Shown: positions 21,348 through 32,580 of the stretch, one piece after another
How positions within the stretch are numbered: position 1 is the stretch's first letter
Layout: each line of letters begins with the position of its first letter
Source: Podaxis mareebaensis
Taxonomy: Eukaryota > Basidiomycota > Agaricomycetes > Agaricales > Agaricaceae
Reading direction: 5' to 3'
Length of the DNA: 47,787 nucleotides
NCBI GenBank assembly: GCA_018524725.1
Contig: JAEUWP010000233.1
Location: 1-47,787, forward strand
Notes under the pieces: generated by a model
Databases searched by the model: none
Seen by the model: the letters and a program-made list of their open reading frames with translations, nothing else
Told to the model about the DNA's origin: nothing
Program-made: the position numbers and the translations under genes

Positions 21348-24300
21348 GTGAAACCAAAGGTTCAGATACCCAGGAACAAGCAATGGAGACCAATGACACT
21401 GGTCAATTCCAAATGCACACACACTTGCATCACAAAGAAGGCAGTTGAGGAACAAGAGATACCAATGAAGAAGCTGGAGAAACCATTCAAAGTATACAAT
21501 GCAGATGGGACTCACAACAAGGGACAAAACATCATGGAATACATGGAATTAGAAATGGATATTAACAGACACAAGGAACAACTGGCAGCAGTCATCTCAT
21601 ACATTGATTCAGTGGACATATTCCTAGGACATGATTGGCTAGCACAACACAACCCTAAGGTCAACTGGAACAACAGACAAATCAGGTTTACAAGATGCCC
21701 ACTAGAATGCAAAATCAAACATGAAACCATCAATACACCAAGGCTAAGAAGGAATGGCACACAGGCACAGGAAGAGAAAATACTGGACAAAATGAAGGAA
21801 GTTAACTTACCAGAGTACATCAGAGGATACATGCACTTATTTAACAAGCAGAACTTCAACAAACTACCAGACTACACAGAATGGGACCACAAAATCAACC
21901 TCACTAAAGAAAGCCCATGAGAACTACTAGCCAAGGTGTACTCCATGACAGTCAAAGAGAAAGAGGAACTTCACAAGTTTATTGAGGAAAATCTTACATC
22001 AGGACAAATCTGACTATTGAAATCCCCCTATGCATTGCCATGCTTCTTCATCCCAAAGAAGGACAGATCCAAATGATTGGTACAAGACTATTGGAAACTC
22101 AACAGTGTCACAGTCAAAGACAAAACACCACTGCCATTAATCAGAGAGATCATCAACAAGCTGAAAGATGCCAAGTACTTTAACAAGCTGGACATCATTT
22201 GGGGATACAACAATGTGCACATCAAAGAAGGGGACAAGTGGAAAGCAGCATTCCTGACAAATGAAGGACTATTTGAGCCCACAGTCATGTTCTTTGGCCT
22301 ATGCAACTCCCCAGGCACATTCCAGAGAATGATGAACACAGTCTTTTGAGAGCTGTTACAGGAAGGGGTACTGGTCAACTATATGGATGACTTTGTCATC
22401 CCAGACAAGACACAGCAAGAACTTAAAGAATGAACAATATGCTTCCTGAAGATTGTGAACAAACACAAGCTATATTTCAAACAGTCCAAATATGTATTTG
22501 ATGTAAAGGAGATACCCATACTAGGAATGGTAGTAGGAGATGGAAAGGTCAAGATGGAAGAAGAAAAGATTACAGCAGTCAAAAACTGGCCCACTCTAAC
22601 CACAGTCAAGGACATTGAAAGCTTCCTAGGTTTTGCAAACTTCTACTGACAGTTCATCAAGGGCTTCAGTAACATCATGGGACTGCTACACAAGCTGAAG
22701 GGAGGTCAACCATGGGAATGGGGAGAAACTCAGAAAAATGCATTCAAGGAATTGAAGTGATGCATAACAGAAGAGCCAGTACTAGCACTCCCACAGGATG
22801 ATGGGAAATTCAGAGTGGAAGTTGATGCATTGAAATATGCCATTGGAGGAGTCCTATCACAAGAACAGGGAGAGAAATGGCATCCCATTGCATTCCTATC
22901 CAGAATACTATCATCAGCAAAATGCAACTATGAGATATATGACAGGGAGCTCCTTGCAATTGTCAAAGCACTAAAAATATGGAGACAGTATCTACTTGAA
23001 GCAAGAGAACCATTTGAAGTCTGGACTGACCACAAGAACCTGGAATACTTCCAATCCCCCTGATAAATAAATGCAAGGCAAATGCAATGGCACCTAAAAC
23101 TACAGGAATATGACTTCACACTAAAGCACATACTGGGAAAAATGAACACCAAAGCCAACATCTTATCACAGATCATGCACTTCAATGAAATAGAAGAAGA
23201 CAAGGAGGTCACAATACTCAAGGATACACTATTCCAATGACGACTCCATCAAGAAGAAACAATTGCAGAAGAAGTCATCCTAGAAAGAGGATTATTTGAA
23301 GTAAAAGGAGACAAAGAAATGCTGAGGGACATCAAGGGAGGCAGGAGAGAAACAATAGTGGACAAATGGTTGAAGGAAGAACCCAAAAGGACATGGGAAA
23401 GAGAGGGAGTCACATACTGAGATGGCAAAATCTATGTGCTGAACCACAAGGACCTATGGAGCAAGATCATGAAGAGGTATCATGACCCACCTGACATTAG
23501 ACACCCAGGATCCCACAGAATGATGGAGCTCATCAAGTGAATGTACTATTGGCCAGCAATGAAAGCCAATGTCAAGACCTATGTGTAGGGATGTGATAGC
23601 TGTCAAAGAAACAAAGCAATTCAACAAAAGAAAGCAGCCCCACTCCACCCCCTTGAAATGCCTGAGGAGCCATGGCATGAAATCAGCATTGACATGATTG
23701 GACCACTCCCAGAATCAAACAGAGCAGATGTGATCCTAGTCATTGTAGACAGGTTCACCAAAATGATCCAACTAATTGCAACAAACACCAACCTTGATTC
23801 CATGGGATTAGTAAAGATATACTGAGACCACATCTGGAAACTCCATGGCATCCCACAAAAGATTATCAGCAACAGGGGGCCACAGTTTGCATCAATATTC
23901 ATGAAGAACCTATACAAGGCAACAGGGACTGAGCAAGGACTATCAATGGCCTATTACCCCCAAACAGATGGACAAACAGAATAAGTCAACTAGGAAGTTG
24001 AAACCTTCCTATGAGCATATGTTGACTACACCCAAAATGACTGGACAGATTGGTTATCCACAGCTGAATTCCAGTACAATGACAAGATACACAGTAGCAC
24101 TGGAGAAACCCCATTCTTTCTAAACTATGGATGACACCCTTGGAAAGGAGACTTCACCACAGAATCACTGACACCATCAATCACAGAACTTCTCAAGAAA
24201 CTTACAGCATGCTGAACATGAGCCAGAAAGCTATTAGAAAGCAAGAGACAAGCCATAACAAAGCACTACAACAAAAGGAGAATGGCAAGCAGGGATTACA

Positions 24301-24765
24301 AAGAAGGGACCCAGGTGTGGCTCAAAGGAACAAACATAATGACAAATCAGCCAACAAAGAAGCTTGATCACAAGTGCTATGGACCCTTTAAGATACTCAA
24401 GAAAGTGGGACCAGGAGCATACCAATTGGAGCTACTAGAAGGATGGGTTATCCATGATGTATTCAATGAAGCATTACTAACACTATATCAACTGCTGAAG
24501 TTTGTGAATCAGCAAGCCAAACCACCACCACAACTGGAGCTCATTAATGGAGAAGAAGAATATGAGATAGAGGAAATTTGAGGACATTGCAAGAAAGACT
24601 GAGGAATACAGTACCTCATGCACTGGAAAGGGTACAGTAATAAACATGACACATGGATAGCTGAATCAGCACTCGAGAATGCTCAGGAGGTGTTACAGGA
24701 TTATCTCCAAAGGTTTCCTGGAGCAAAACCTATAAAGAGGAGGGGTAATCAATGGTTATAGCAAT
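21348..24765 (+). pseudogene. pol of the first gypsy element (PR-RT-RNase H-IN-chromodomain)
   Basis: Domains in order: aspartic protease (21.38-21.7 kb, active site reading TLVNSKCTHTC, with Asn for the catalytic Asp); reverse transcriptase (22.0-22.5 kb, QDYWKLNSVT, FGLCNSPGTFQRMMN, catalytic YMDD); RNase H (22.8-23.06 kb, YAIGGVLSQEQGEKWHPIAF); integrase zinc finger (23.45-23.6 kb) and core (IDMIGPLPES, then ISNRGPQFAS, with Asn for the second catalytic Asp); and a C-terminal chromodomain (24.55-24.7 kb, IQYLMHWKGYSNKHDTWI). More than a dozen in-frame stops, nearly all TGA, fall where relatives have Arg. The chromodomain would have directed integration to modified histones. The element is dead. 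Confidence 0.88.
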
Positions 24766-25796
24766 ACAACACCCCAAGCAAACTCAGACATAGATGCAGA
24801 CCAAAGCATCCAAACCTTTGTCCCTACCACCCCCCCCTATTGACACCCTCATCACCAACATTGAGCAGCAGTTAACAGACAACAACCCAGCCAAGCAATT
24901 CAAAAAGCATATACAACTAGCATGAGACATCATCCACCTTCAACAAGTTTACAACAACATATGAGAAGCCACTCAGTTATTTGCCCAAGTAGTCCAAGCA
25001 ACCATCCCACAAGTCCACAATTCAGCCAAAGGATCAGGACAAGCCACCCAGATGAACCAACACATCCACATCATCCTCCACAATGCCAACAACTACCTCA
25101 CATCTGACACAAGTGACTGATTCACCAGCATCCTAGTCATGGTGGCAGAACAGCTCTCCAAGCTCAGCATAACCAATGATGAAGAGAAGGAGAACTTTGT
25201 ATCCTGCCTTGTATCACTCACCCAAGGAAAAGACCCCTTTCCTCATGAACATCCAACTCCACAACCCACTCCACAATGCTATCCCTTGACAGACTCAGAA
25301 TCAGATGAAGAAGTTCCCACCATCAAAGAAGAGGTCATGCACCTCATCAAGTTCCTTACCCCTGAATGCATGGGTCCTGCTACAGTCAAGAAATGTGAAC
25401 CCCCAGTCCCATTCAAAACTCTGAAGAAAGATGGTGAGAAAGATGAAGAGTACTGGAGGAAGATCCTCCAGGTCCTAATTGAAGATCACAGCAACACCAG
25501 CACTACCTACTAAGGCACCATAATCCCCATGTATGGTGGAGGACCTGACTATGCCCCATTCTTCATTGCCTGAAAGAAAGCTACCAACCAATTCTTCATT
25601 GGCCCTAATATGAGGGACATTGCTCACAAAATCACCCATTGACTACAAGTCCCACTGTTATGTAGAGATGGTATGAATGTTGTCTCAGTGTGGAGAGATA
25701 CTGTCCTAAGACAACCCAACACTATTAAGTTCCTGATGTGGAATGCCCGTCCATTCTCTGGAGAGAACTAGAGGCTGGTTGGAAATCTTGCAGGGA
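24766..25796 (+). pseudogene. unrecognised ORF downstream of the gypsy pol
   Basis: A decayed frame follows the chromodomain and a purine tract (AAAGAGGAGGGG near 24,737). A run of eight C near 24,828 shifts the frame. After it the protein reads on for about 300 codons with scattered TGA stops. Visible parts are an amphipathic N-terminus, the open stretch 25,139-25,513 (VAEQLSKLSITNDEEKENF and an acidic TDSESDEEVPTIKEE), and a Trp-containing end near 25,730 (TIKFLMWNARPFSGEN). I do not recognise the family. It is either an extra gene of the retrotransposon or a fragment of another element. Its decay matches pol. Confidence 0.5.
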
Positions 25797-25799
25797 CTG

Positions 25800-26290
25800 C
25801 CTAGGGAGAGATACAACTTGTAAGGTTGCAGGCTACTCCATAGGTTTAGCTGTTATGCCAGTTATCCTGTCAGGGCAGGTAGAGCTCTCATACAGCAAGA
25901 AGATAGAGTGGAAGACAGTCCTTGCTATTCTCATGCTATGTACAAGTGATCATAAAGCTAAGTTCTACTTACTTTACAAGTTATCTAAATACTAGCACAA
26001 TTGCCATTCTACATGTCCACATTGAGAATCTCATAGTTACTTTGGTGTTTCTAATTATACTAGACTGAGCCTGAGGTATCTACAGAGAGGACTTATTATT
26101 ATACAATGTATCACCAAGCCTGAGTGCTAAACATAGTGCTACTTTGGAAGATCTGGGATAAGACTGAAGGTCAAGATAGAAGTTGAAACAAGGTGGATGC
26201 TTGGAGTCCAAGAGACAGAAGGACAGTCAGAGATAAGGAGGTGGGAATGAGGAGGACATAGCAATGATGGAAACAAGAGGATTGTAACAT
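25800..26290. other. CpG-poor sequence with no visible gene
   Basis: No reading frame, LTR or repeat could be assigned here. It may contain the degraded 3' end of the gypsy element. Confidence 0.35.
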
Positions 26291-26299
26291 CATCCCCTT

Positions 26300-26714
26300 T
26301 GTATGATTGAACTCTGGATCAATCTACCTATAACAGGTGTCAATCTCAGCAAGGCATCATTTCAACTGGTTCTGGATAGGGATGTTGTTCATAGTGACAT
26401 GGTGTCCTTTGGTTTGTTTTGTGACAGGATTGAAAGTGTACTCAGTAGTGGTATTTTCTAATGCTCCACAATCATGAGGGATGGGTCGAGGAATGAGAGT
26501 GAATGCATCTTCATATAGCATATTCTGTCATCCTCTTTGACCAAGAGTCAGAGCATTGGTGAGAAATTGGACACGCTTCTTGGCTTCTTCATATGTAGGG
26601 CCATTGATAGGGGATTGATATCGAGATGGGATGATGGGAGTCTGGGGACATTGAATACACTGCCAAGAGTGGTGATTTCATCCTTGACAGAATCGGCACA
26701 TGTGATTAGGACAG
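26300..26714 (-). pseudogene. fragment of an ORF with a CCHC zinc knuckle
   Basis: The minus strand encodes a peptide with the CX2CX4HX4C spacing of retroelement nucleocapsids (CRFCQG-stop-NHHSWQC), followed by SPINGPTYEEAKKRVQFLTN and more, with TGA stops at Arg-like positions. It is cut off on its upstream side by the poly-T tail of the LINE at 26,715. It is probably part of a retroelement gag but resembles neither gag in this window. Confidence 0.45.
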
Positions 26715-27130
26715 TTTTTTTTTTTTTTTTTTTTTTTTAAATCAACATTTATTGCAATAGACTAGCTACTACAAATGGGTGCACAATAGCAGTCCCAAGA
26801 ACCAAAACCTACAGACAAGAAAAGGAAACAGAGAGAGAAAGAAAAGAAAGAGAAAGAAGAATGAGGGAAGGGAGTGAGGGAGCTAGTGATGAGACAACCA
26901 ACACAAGATATAGTGTACAACTAATCAGACATAAAGAGAGGAAAGAGATGAATAGGAAGAGGTAGAGGAGAGATGGAGCTAGTGAGAGGCAAGCATACAT
27001 AAGAGAGAGAAGAAGAAAAGACCCTTTAGTGAATGTCAGGAGTGCCATGTAAGGCCAGCCTCTCTCGTCGAGTAAGCCGTCGAGTGTTGTAGTCCTCAAA
27101 AGTGATTGGTCCTTGAATCTGGTCAGTGAA
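26715..27130 (-). mobile_element. old LINE, 3' part (split by the KDZ element)
   Basis: A run of 24 T (26,715-26,738) is the poly-A tail of a minus-strand LINE. Next to it lies the same 3' UTR end as in the young LINE at 41.7 kb. Further right is the C-terminal coding end (DQIQGPIT, then RRERLALHGTPDIH and a stop). Homology stops abruptly at 27,130, where the large inverted-repeat element starts. The upstream remainder of the same LINE continues at 44,185. Confidence 0.85.
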
Positions 27131-27498
27131 CGGGTGCTGCAGTTGATTGATCAATCGGAGCAGTTAATATTAACAGTGAGTTGGTTCAGATTTCAGTTGT
27201 TCTCAACCTGGAACCAATCAACTGTTCAACAGTGAACCATTTACTTAGCCATTTTTAGTACATGACTAAATTTGATCACAAATGGATCATGAACCATTCA
27301 AAATATTGAACAGTTCACTTAGGCTAGATATGATTGCAAATGGATCATGAACCATTCACTTATGCCTTATGAACCAATCAAATATATCTGAACCATTTAT
27401 TTACACCCTGAACAGATGCATGAACAGATACATGGATGAATAATGAACAGCTGCATGAACAGATGCATGAACGGATCAACCATTTACTTATACTCATG
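27131..27498 (+). repeat. left terminal inverted repeat of the KDZ element
   Basis: About 330 of these bases match the reverse complement of 43,835-44,184, for example GGAGCAGTTAATATTAACAG and CTTAGCCATTTTTAGTACAT. The outermost 15 bases are poorly conserved. Inner parts contain repeated motifs such as GAACAGATGCATGAAC (near 27,410-27,465) and GAACAGTTCA-like palindromes, which could be transposase binding sites. Confidence 0.88.
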
Positions 27499-27766
27499 GG
27501 GAACGGATGCATGAACAGATCACTTAAGTTAGGACAAAGGATAGATGTATTTTAATCTCTGAAATCTATCCTAATAATATGATTGTGTATCCTTAGCGAG
27601 CATGTATATAGCAATCCAGACTGTCTACTACCCATGGTGAACCCTATCCAATCCATCACTTGGCTGTTGACTTGACATGTGTCGAATGTCAACTACAAAA
27701 TTTCAGTAAAGGAGGGAAAAAGGAATATATTACATACCTTGCTGGTACCTCACTGACTGTATGGCT

Positions 27767-29653
27767 TCATAAATTTCTGTGGGTACTAACTGCCAGGTGG
27801 GCTCCCCTTTCCCTCCAGCCCCTCTTGCCTACACTCTTGCTGGCGCGACTTCTCAACTTGGTTGCGACATCATCCTGCTCACTCAGTGTGTCCCTTAGCT
27901 CTGCCAGTGTGTCCCCCCACTCCATCAATGTGTCCCCCTGCACTGTCAACATGTCCCCCTGCACTGTCAATGTGTCCCCCTGCTCTGTCAATGTGTCCCC
28001 TTGCTCAACCAACATGTCATTTTCAATAGCTTGGCACACTACTTCAGCCAGAGTGGTAGGATGTGTGAGAATTGGGCTGTCCATCTCAACATCAGCATTT
28101 CCAAGATGTGGCCTACTGTTGTCTTTGGGCACTGGCAAAGCAGAAGCTGTAGGTGATAGAGGATGTGGTAAGGCAGATGTGGATGGACTGGCCAACAGAG
28201 GTGACTGATCCACAACATGTGGCAGTGCAATGCTAGGTGCCATAGAACTGTCAGAGGACGACTGTGTGGAGGGCTTGTCATCAGGGCCTGAGTGAGAAGA
28301 GCTGGCATCAGCTAGGGAAGTTGACTGCTCATGATAGGGAGTAAAAACAGTGGGATGTGTATTGCAGATTTCCATAACAAGGTCTTTGAGGAGGTCAAGA
28401 GAAGCAATCTTCTCTGGGTGAAAGGGGGACAGGGCTGCAAACTTGGTGTTAGGTACCAAATATGTCAATCGGCCTTCAAGAGTCTCCAATGCCTCCCATG
28501 GTATGTTACCTGCTGACTGAAGATTCCCATCACTTGACTCTAAATCTGCATCAATGAAAATTTCCATGGAATAGAGTTGAACTCACCCCAAGATTCTGTA
28601 ATAAAACGAAGAATGGTCCCATGAAGCTGTTTTGGAGTCATGTTCTCCAAGTCTTCTTCTTCAGAATAACCTGTGATACAAAGAATGAGAAATATGAACT
28701 CAACTTGAATGTGATTTAAGTACAAGTTAAAGTATGGGGTAAGATACGATCCACCAACCTTTTCAAGGCTGGGTAGCTCATTTGCCTGAAGCAGTCAACT
28801 AATTCCTGTGCATCACTATCATCTGCATCAATGGTGAGATTTGATGTCATTGAACTTTGAAGAACATTAGCAGTTACATAGAAAGGTGAAGCACCGAAAC
28901 TCACAAATCACCATCGATTTCTTGTGTGGGCATCCGATAAGCAACAGCGAAGAAGCAGATAACATTCCCAAGTTGACCAGGCTTCTTGCAGCCAAAGTGT
29001 TTTCCAATGGCAGTGCTGATCACCTGAGCCATTGTAGATTGTTGCCTAGGACAAAGTTATAAGCATAGATAATGGATAGATATATTCTAATGATACTTAC
29101 TCTTCAATGTTGTCAAGTGTTGGAATGGCCTTACAGTGAGCAGTCTCCTTGTCCACCATTGCCTTGTAACGCATTATGCCTTCCTGGGTTGCTTCTGCTG
29201 CCATCTTTTCCCTGGCATGATAATAATGCTTTAAATATGAACCGTGCATTTCAATGCCTTCCGAGAGCTTGAGTTGATTCATTTGCTTGTCGAGTAGGTC
29301 TTGCTTCTCCTTAGCCATTATATGGACCCAGGAGACTGCGCAAGTTGATGAGGAAGCTGAATACCCATCGTTATTCAGTTTTTGTTTCTGTCCAGAAGTT
29401 CTCATTCCATTGTGATTCCTCAGATAGTAGTTGACCACCTACCAAAGTAGTGCCAACAGTTAGCAACCGAGGCTGTTAACATAAGATAATTACTTACAAG
29501 AAGCAATGCTTTGTCAGCTGTACCAAACTGCTTGCTAAATGGATCCATAACATTCTTGCGAACCCATGCGATCTGGGCACCCTGTGGCTTCACGTCTTTG
29601 GACTTCTGGAAGATATTAAACTCAAACTGAAATGTGTTGATGAACCGCTTCAT
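27767..29653 (-). pseudogene. unrecognised multi-exon cargo gene with a heptad-repeat C-terminus
   Basis: A chain of minus-strand exons with good GT-AG borders. The first contains KRFINTFQFEFNIFQKSKDV and IAWVRKNVMDPFSKQFGTADK and joins to VVNYYLRNHNGMRTSGQKQK (intron at about 29,500-29,440). The next contains MAQVISTAIGKHFGCKKPGQ and YRMPTQEIDGDL. Then comes DADDSDAQELVDCF with an acidic segment. The last open stretch (28,567-27,767) is Ser/Pro-rich and ends in seven heptads of the type EQGDTLT/VQGDTLM, likely a short coiled coil. I do not recognise the family. Junctions around 28.57-28.9 kb are unclear, so the gene may be broken. Its position inside the inverted repeats marks it as transposon cargo. 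Confidence 0.5.
27885..28016 (-). repeat. 21-bp coding minisatellite (heptad repeats)
   Basis: Six to seven copies of a 21-bp unit (plus strand TGTCCCCCTGCACTGTCAATG and variants) encode 7-residue repeats on the minus strand. The period keeps the reading frame, so copy-number changes would not break the protein. Confidence 0.75.
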
Positions 29654-29659
29654 ATCCTC

Positions 29660-30600
29660 AGTCAGTCAGGCAGTGAGCGAAGTTGGTGTTGAAATACCAG
29701 GCATGGTGGATCGTGAGGTAGGGGTGTTGGGCATAGTGAAGGGCAGGAAATATAGTGGGGGATGGAGCAGCAAGAGGAGTAGGGGGAGCACAGAGGTGCT
29801 TGGTCACCTATAGCTTAAAAAGGTTTTCTTTGAAGAATCTTCAGTTATCTATGACTCTACATGGAGTGTCTCATGAAAACAGCAGACATGGTGAAATGAA
29901 CAGGATCTCAATAATCCTGTGGTGATATCTCAGCAACCATATATTTACTTGAATGGTGGAGACAATCATCCTGAAAAAAAATATATATATATATTCATGT
30001 GCTTGGTTGTGTCGAGACCTTCAGTTCTTCAGGCCATTCAATAGCATTTGTCTGTACATGTTAGCCCATGGATCTGGGGTGAAATCTCACAGGTCATTAG
30101 TTAAGTGCACTGTAAATTTGTTTTAATGGCAGAGACTACCATCTTGACAAACACTGTTCAATGCTTGGATGTGATGAGACTTTTTGTTCAGACTGGGCCA
30201 CTTATACTATCAGGTACAAGTTTATCGTGTATGATATCCTCGAACCAGATCTGACATACTTTGGGTGTTCTAGGTACATATTCTGACTATGTACTACTAG
30301 TAAAGTGGAAAGAAAATTTCTTGCAATTGAGACATGACACTGCCTTCAAAGCCATAAGACAAGCTAGCTTGATTCAATAAAATTTTGATACAATACAAAC
30401 ATTCACACACCTCCATTGACACAATCTTGATATGACACATTCAAAAGCAGTGTGCAAATGGTGAGCTCAAAGGTATCTTTCTGATGGCCTGACCTTCCAG
30501 AATGGTTACTCAAGGAAACAGTGGCAATAAGAAATATGGGTGAATACTAATCCAGGTGGCAGCAGGGAGCCCAGTGGTTGACTACTCAATAGCTCAGAAT
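29660..30600. other. region between two divergent cargo genes, with an imperfect direct repeat
   Basis: This segment lies between a minus-strand gene and a plus-strand gene. Two stretches (about 29,905-30,035 and 30,070-30,215) look alike: both run GATCT..., then ATCTCA..., then GG.GA.AC.ATC.TGA, then ATG.TTGG.TGTG. They may be a duplicated control region. No gene is visible. Confidence 0.35.
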
Positions 30601-30611
30601 ATAAAGCTTAC

Positions 30612-31676
30612 TTGACATATTGCTTGCAGCAGGGATATACCCATGTTGAGAAAATAGACTTGTCCAGAACAACGGTGAAGACGTATTATTGCCATGGATT
30701 GATGGTTCATATTGGCTGTTATGCCTTCGAGGTCGTTCATCTGATCACAGGGCTTAGATTTTTTGTCATAGTTGGATTAGTTATAAGGATCGTTTGCATG
30801 AAACATTTGAGTCCTCAGCTCTCAGCAAATAATGAATACCCCTACTATCCCAGTTTTCATCTGGAGTGTTGTATGTCACCACTAAGCTTCCCTCCATTTA
30901 TTCAACTGATTTGTTACCAGAAAAACAGTGGTCCCGACTTCTATGACATTTCCTTGACTGAGGGAAAGCTAGCTTTTGATGACAACTACAAGTTCTACCA
31001 GCACACCAAGTCCCCTTATGTTCCCTACGATCTATATGATGCACAGGATGGCCAATTTAGTCCCATTCCATGCCCACATACACAGACCATTGACCTGATC
31101 TACCAACCCTGCCTCCTCATCAAGAAAAGCGAACTCGAAGACTTTGAGTGCCTTGGGCTGCCCCACTACATTGACTCATTGCTTGATACAATTCACCATA
31201 TTATGGATCCTGATTCTATGGATGGCGAGCAGTGTGAGTACAAAGGAGGGGCAGCTGGCCTCCATTACAACTATGATGAGTATTTGGGTGACAGCAGTGT
31301 GGGGAACAATGAAGACCAGTGGTTCATTGAGGAGGTTGATGAAAATGACAGGGATGATGACTATATGGAGACAGACAAAGAAGAGAGTGGTGAAGATGGT
31401 GAAGATGACAATGAGTACGAGTATGGGGATATTGGGTCGGATGAGATTGACAGATTGAACAAGGACGCAGAATCCCTAAACAGCATTGTTGTGACTGGAG
31501 CAATGGTTGCTGATACCTCAGCCTCAGGGGGGAACCGCAGCACCCAAGAGATAATTGACTTGACAGGCACAGATGACAGTGACAACAGAGACGCTATTAT
31601 CATGATTACTGACTCAGAAGACGAGGTTCCATTTGTGGTTAACTCCGATGGTATTATAGACTTGACCCATTGAGCA
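30612..31676 (+). CDS. unrecognised cargo protein with an acidic tail and SUMO-interaction-like motifs
   Basis: This frame is open for 353 codons, an exception among the broken genes around it. The middle reads SGPDFYDISLTEGKLAFDDN and QTIDLIYQPCLLIKKSELED, and the family is unknown to me. The C-terminal third is strongly acidic. It contains IIDLTGTDDSD (near 31,550), IIMITDSEDE (near 31,595) and a terminal IIDLTH. A hydrophobic core IIDLT followed by acidic residues matches the SUMO-interacting motif known from proteins such as RNF4. The N-terminal third (about residues 35-110) looks like retained intron sequence, so the real start and splicing are uncertain. It stops at TGA 31671-31673. It lies inside the inverted repeats of the KDZ element. 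Confidence 0.5.
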
Positions 31677-31907
31677 CAGCTTGTATCTCAGACTAGTTAC
31701 ACAATGATATAGTTTGTTACCAATGCCCTGAGGAGCAGCACTTGCAGCCTGTGCTCTAGAACACTTTGGGGGTTGAGGTCTGCTGGGCAGTCCACAGGTG
31801 GCTGAGCATGAGCACCCAAATCCGCAGGTCTCAGGGCACTTGAAAAAGGTTGGTGTTCTGCAGAGATGGCAGTACCCTGGCCAACATTTCGTCTAACCCC
31901 AGACTTA

Positions 31908-32580
31908 AAAGCTTGGTCTCAAAAAATATATATTATACATATCATTTTATTCTATACAGGTATCTATGTGGAAGAGTGGAAAGAAGGAGTAAGGAGCAAT
32001 GGAGATATAGATAAAGGGACAGATCTATTTAGGGCAGGTGCAGTCACGTGCCATTCCCCTAACAAGAAATATAATACTTAATAATTTGCATCTGAACAGG
32101 GCAAGCTATTTGGCAAAGCCTTCACCCAGAAGGCTCTGCCAAATAAAACCATTGTGTGTAACTAGGTAGGTGATGCATTTATTTGGCAGAGCCTTCACAC
32201 AGAAGGCTCTGCCAAATAAAACGATTGTGTGTAACTAGGTAGGTGACGCATTTATTTGGCAGAGCCTTCTGTGTGTATACAAGTCTAGGTGAATGACATA
32301 TATATTTGGCTATGTTTACTGGTGCTTGCCCTAAACATATCGAACCCTTTATCTAACTTGACTCATTACTAGGGAACTCCTTTCATGACTACCATGAGCT
32401 ATAGAGAGCACCAAGCTATGATGTATGTAGTATTAGATATTCAAATAATGTGGCACAGTTTGAAATGATAAACACCTGGACATGAGACAAGCAGTATTCA
32501 TACACAAGACAACAAGGAACATACATATATCCATGTGCTAATCAGTTGTCAAATGGTCAGGGTCTGGAGAGGGTTTGATT
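31908..32580. repeat. first copy of a duplicated non-coding module with hairpins
   Basis: It aligns with 33,848-34,745 over most of its length. Both copies begin with TGGTCTCAAAAA and contain GGAAGAGTGGAAAGAAG and CCCCTAACAAGAAATATA, followed by hairpin repeats. Three hairpin units are here (32,107-32,145; 32,178-32,220, with perfect 18-bp arms TTATTTGGCAGAGCCTTC; and a half unit at 32,248). The module could be a promoter or a nested non-autonomous repeat. Confidence 0.7.

Larger units (their letters stand above)
19731..25800 (+). mobile_element. decayed Ty3/gypsy chromodomain retrotransposon (chromovirus)
   Basis: Gag, CCHC knuckles, protease, reverse transcriptase, RNase H, integrase and chromodomain follow one another in gypsy order on the plus strand. 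All frames are broken, mostly by TGA where Arg is expected. Reading 22,141-23,040 base by base I find no CpG at all, and every Arg codon there is AGA or AGG. The 3' boundary is uncertain because a 3' LTR was not recognised. Confidence 0.85.

Noticed and set aside
24751..26300. 3' LTR of the first gypsy element
   Set aside because: No segment matched the putative 5' LTR at 19,731-20,015 by eye, so I did not annotate one.
26700..26760. Target-site duplication of the old LINE
   Set aside because: The flank before the poly-T run (GATTAGGACAG) was not found next to the 5' end near 45,790. That end is also imprecise.
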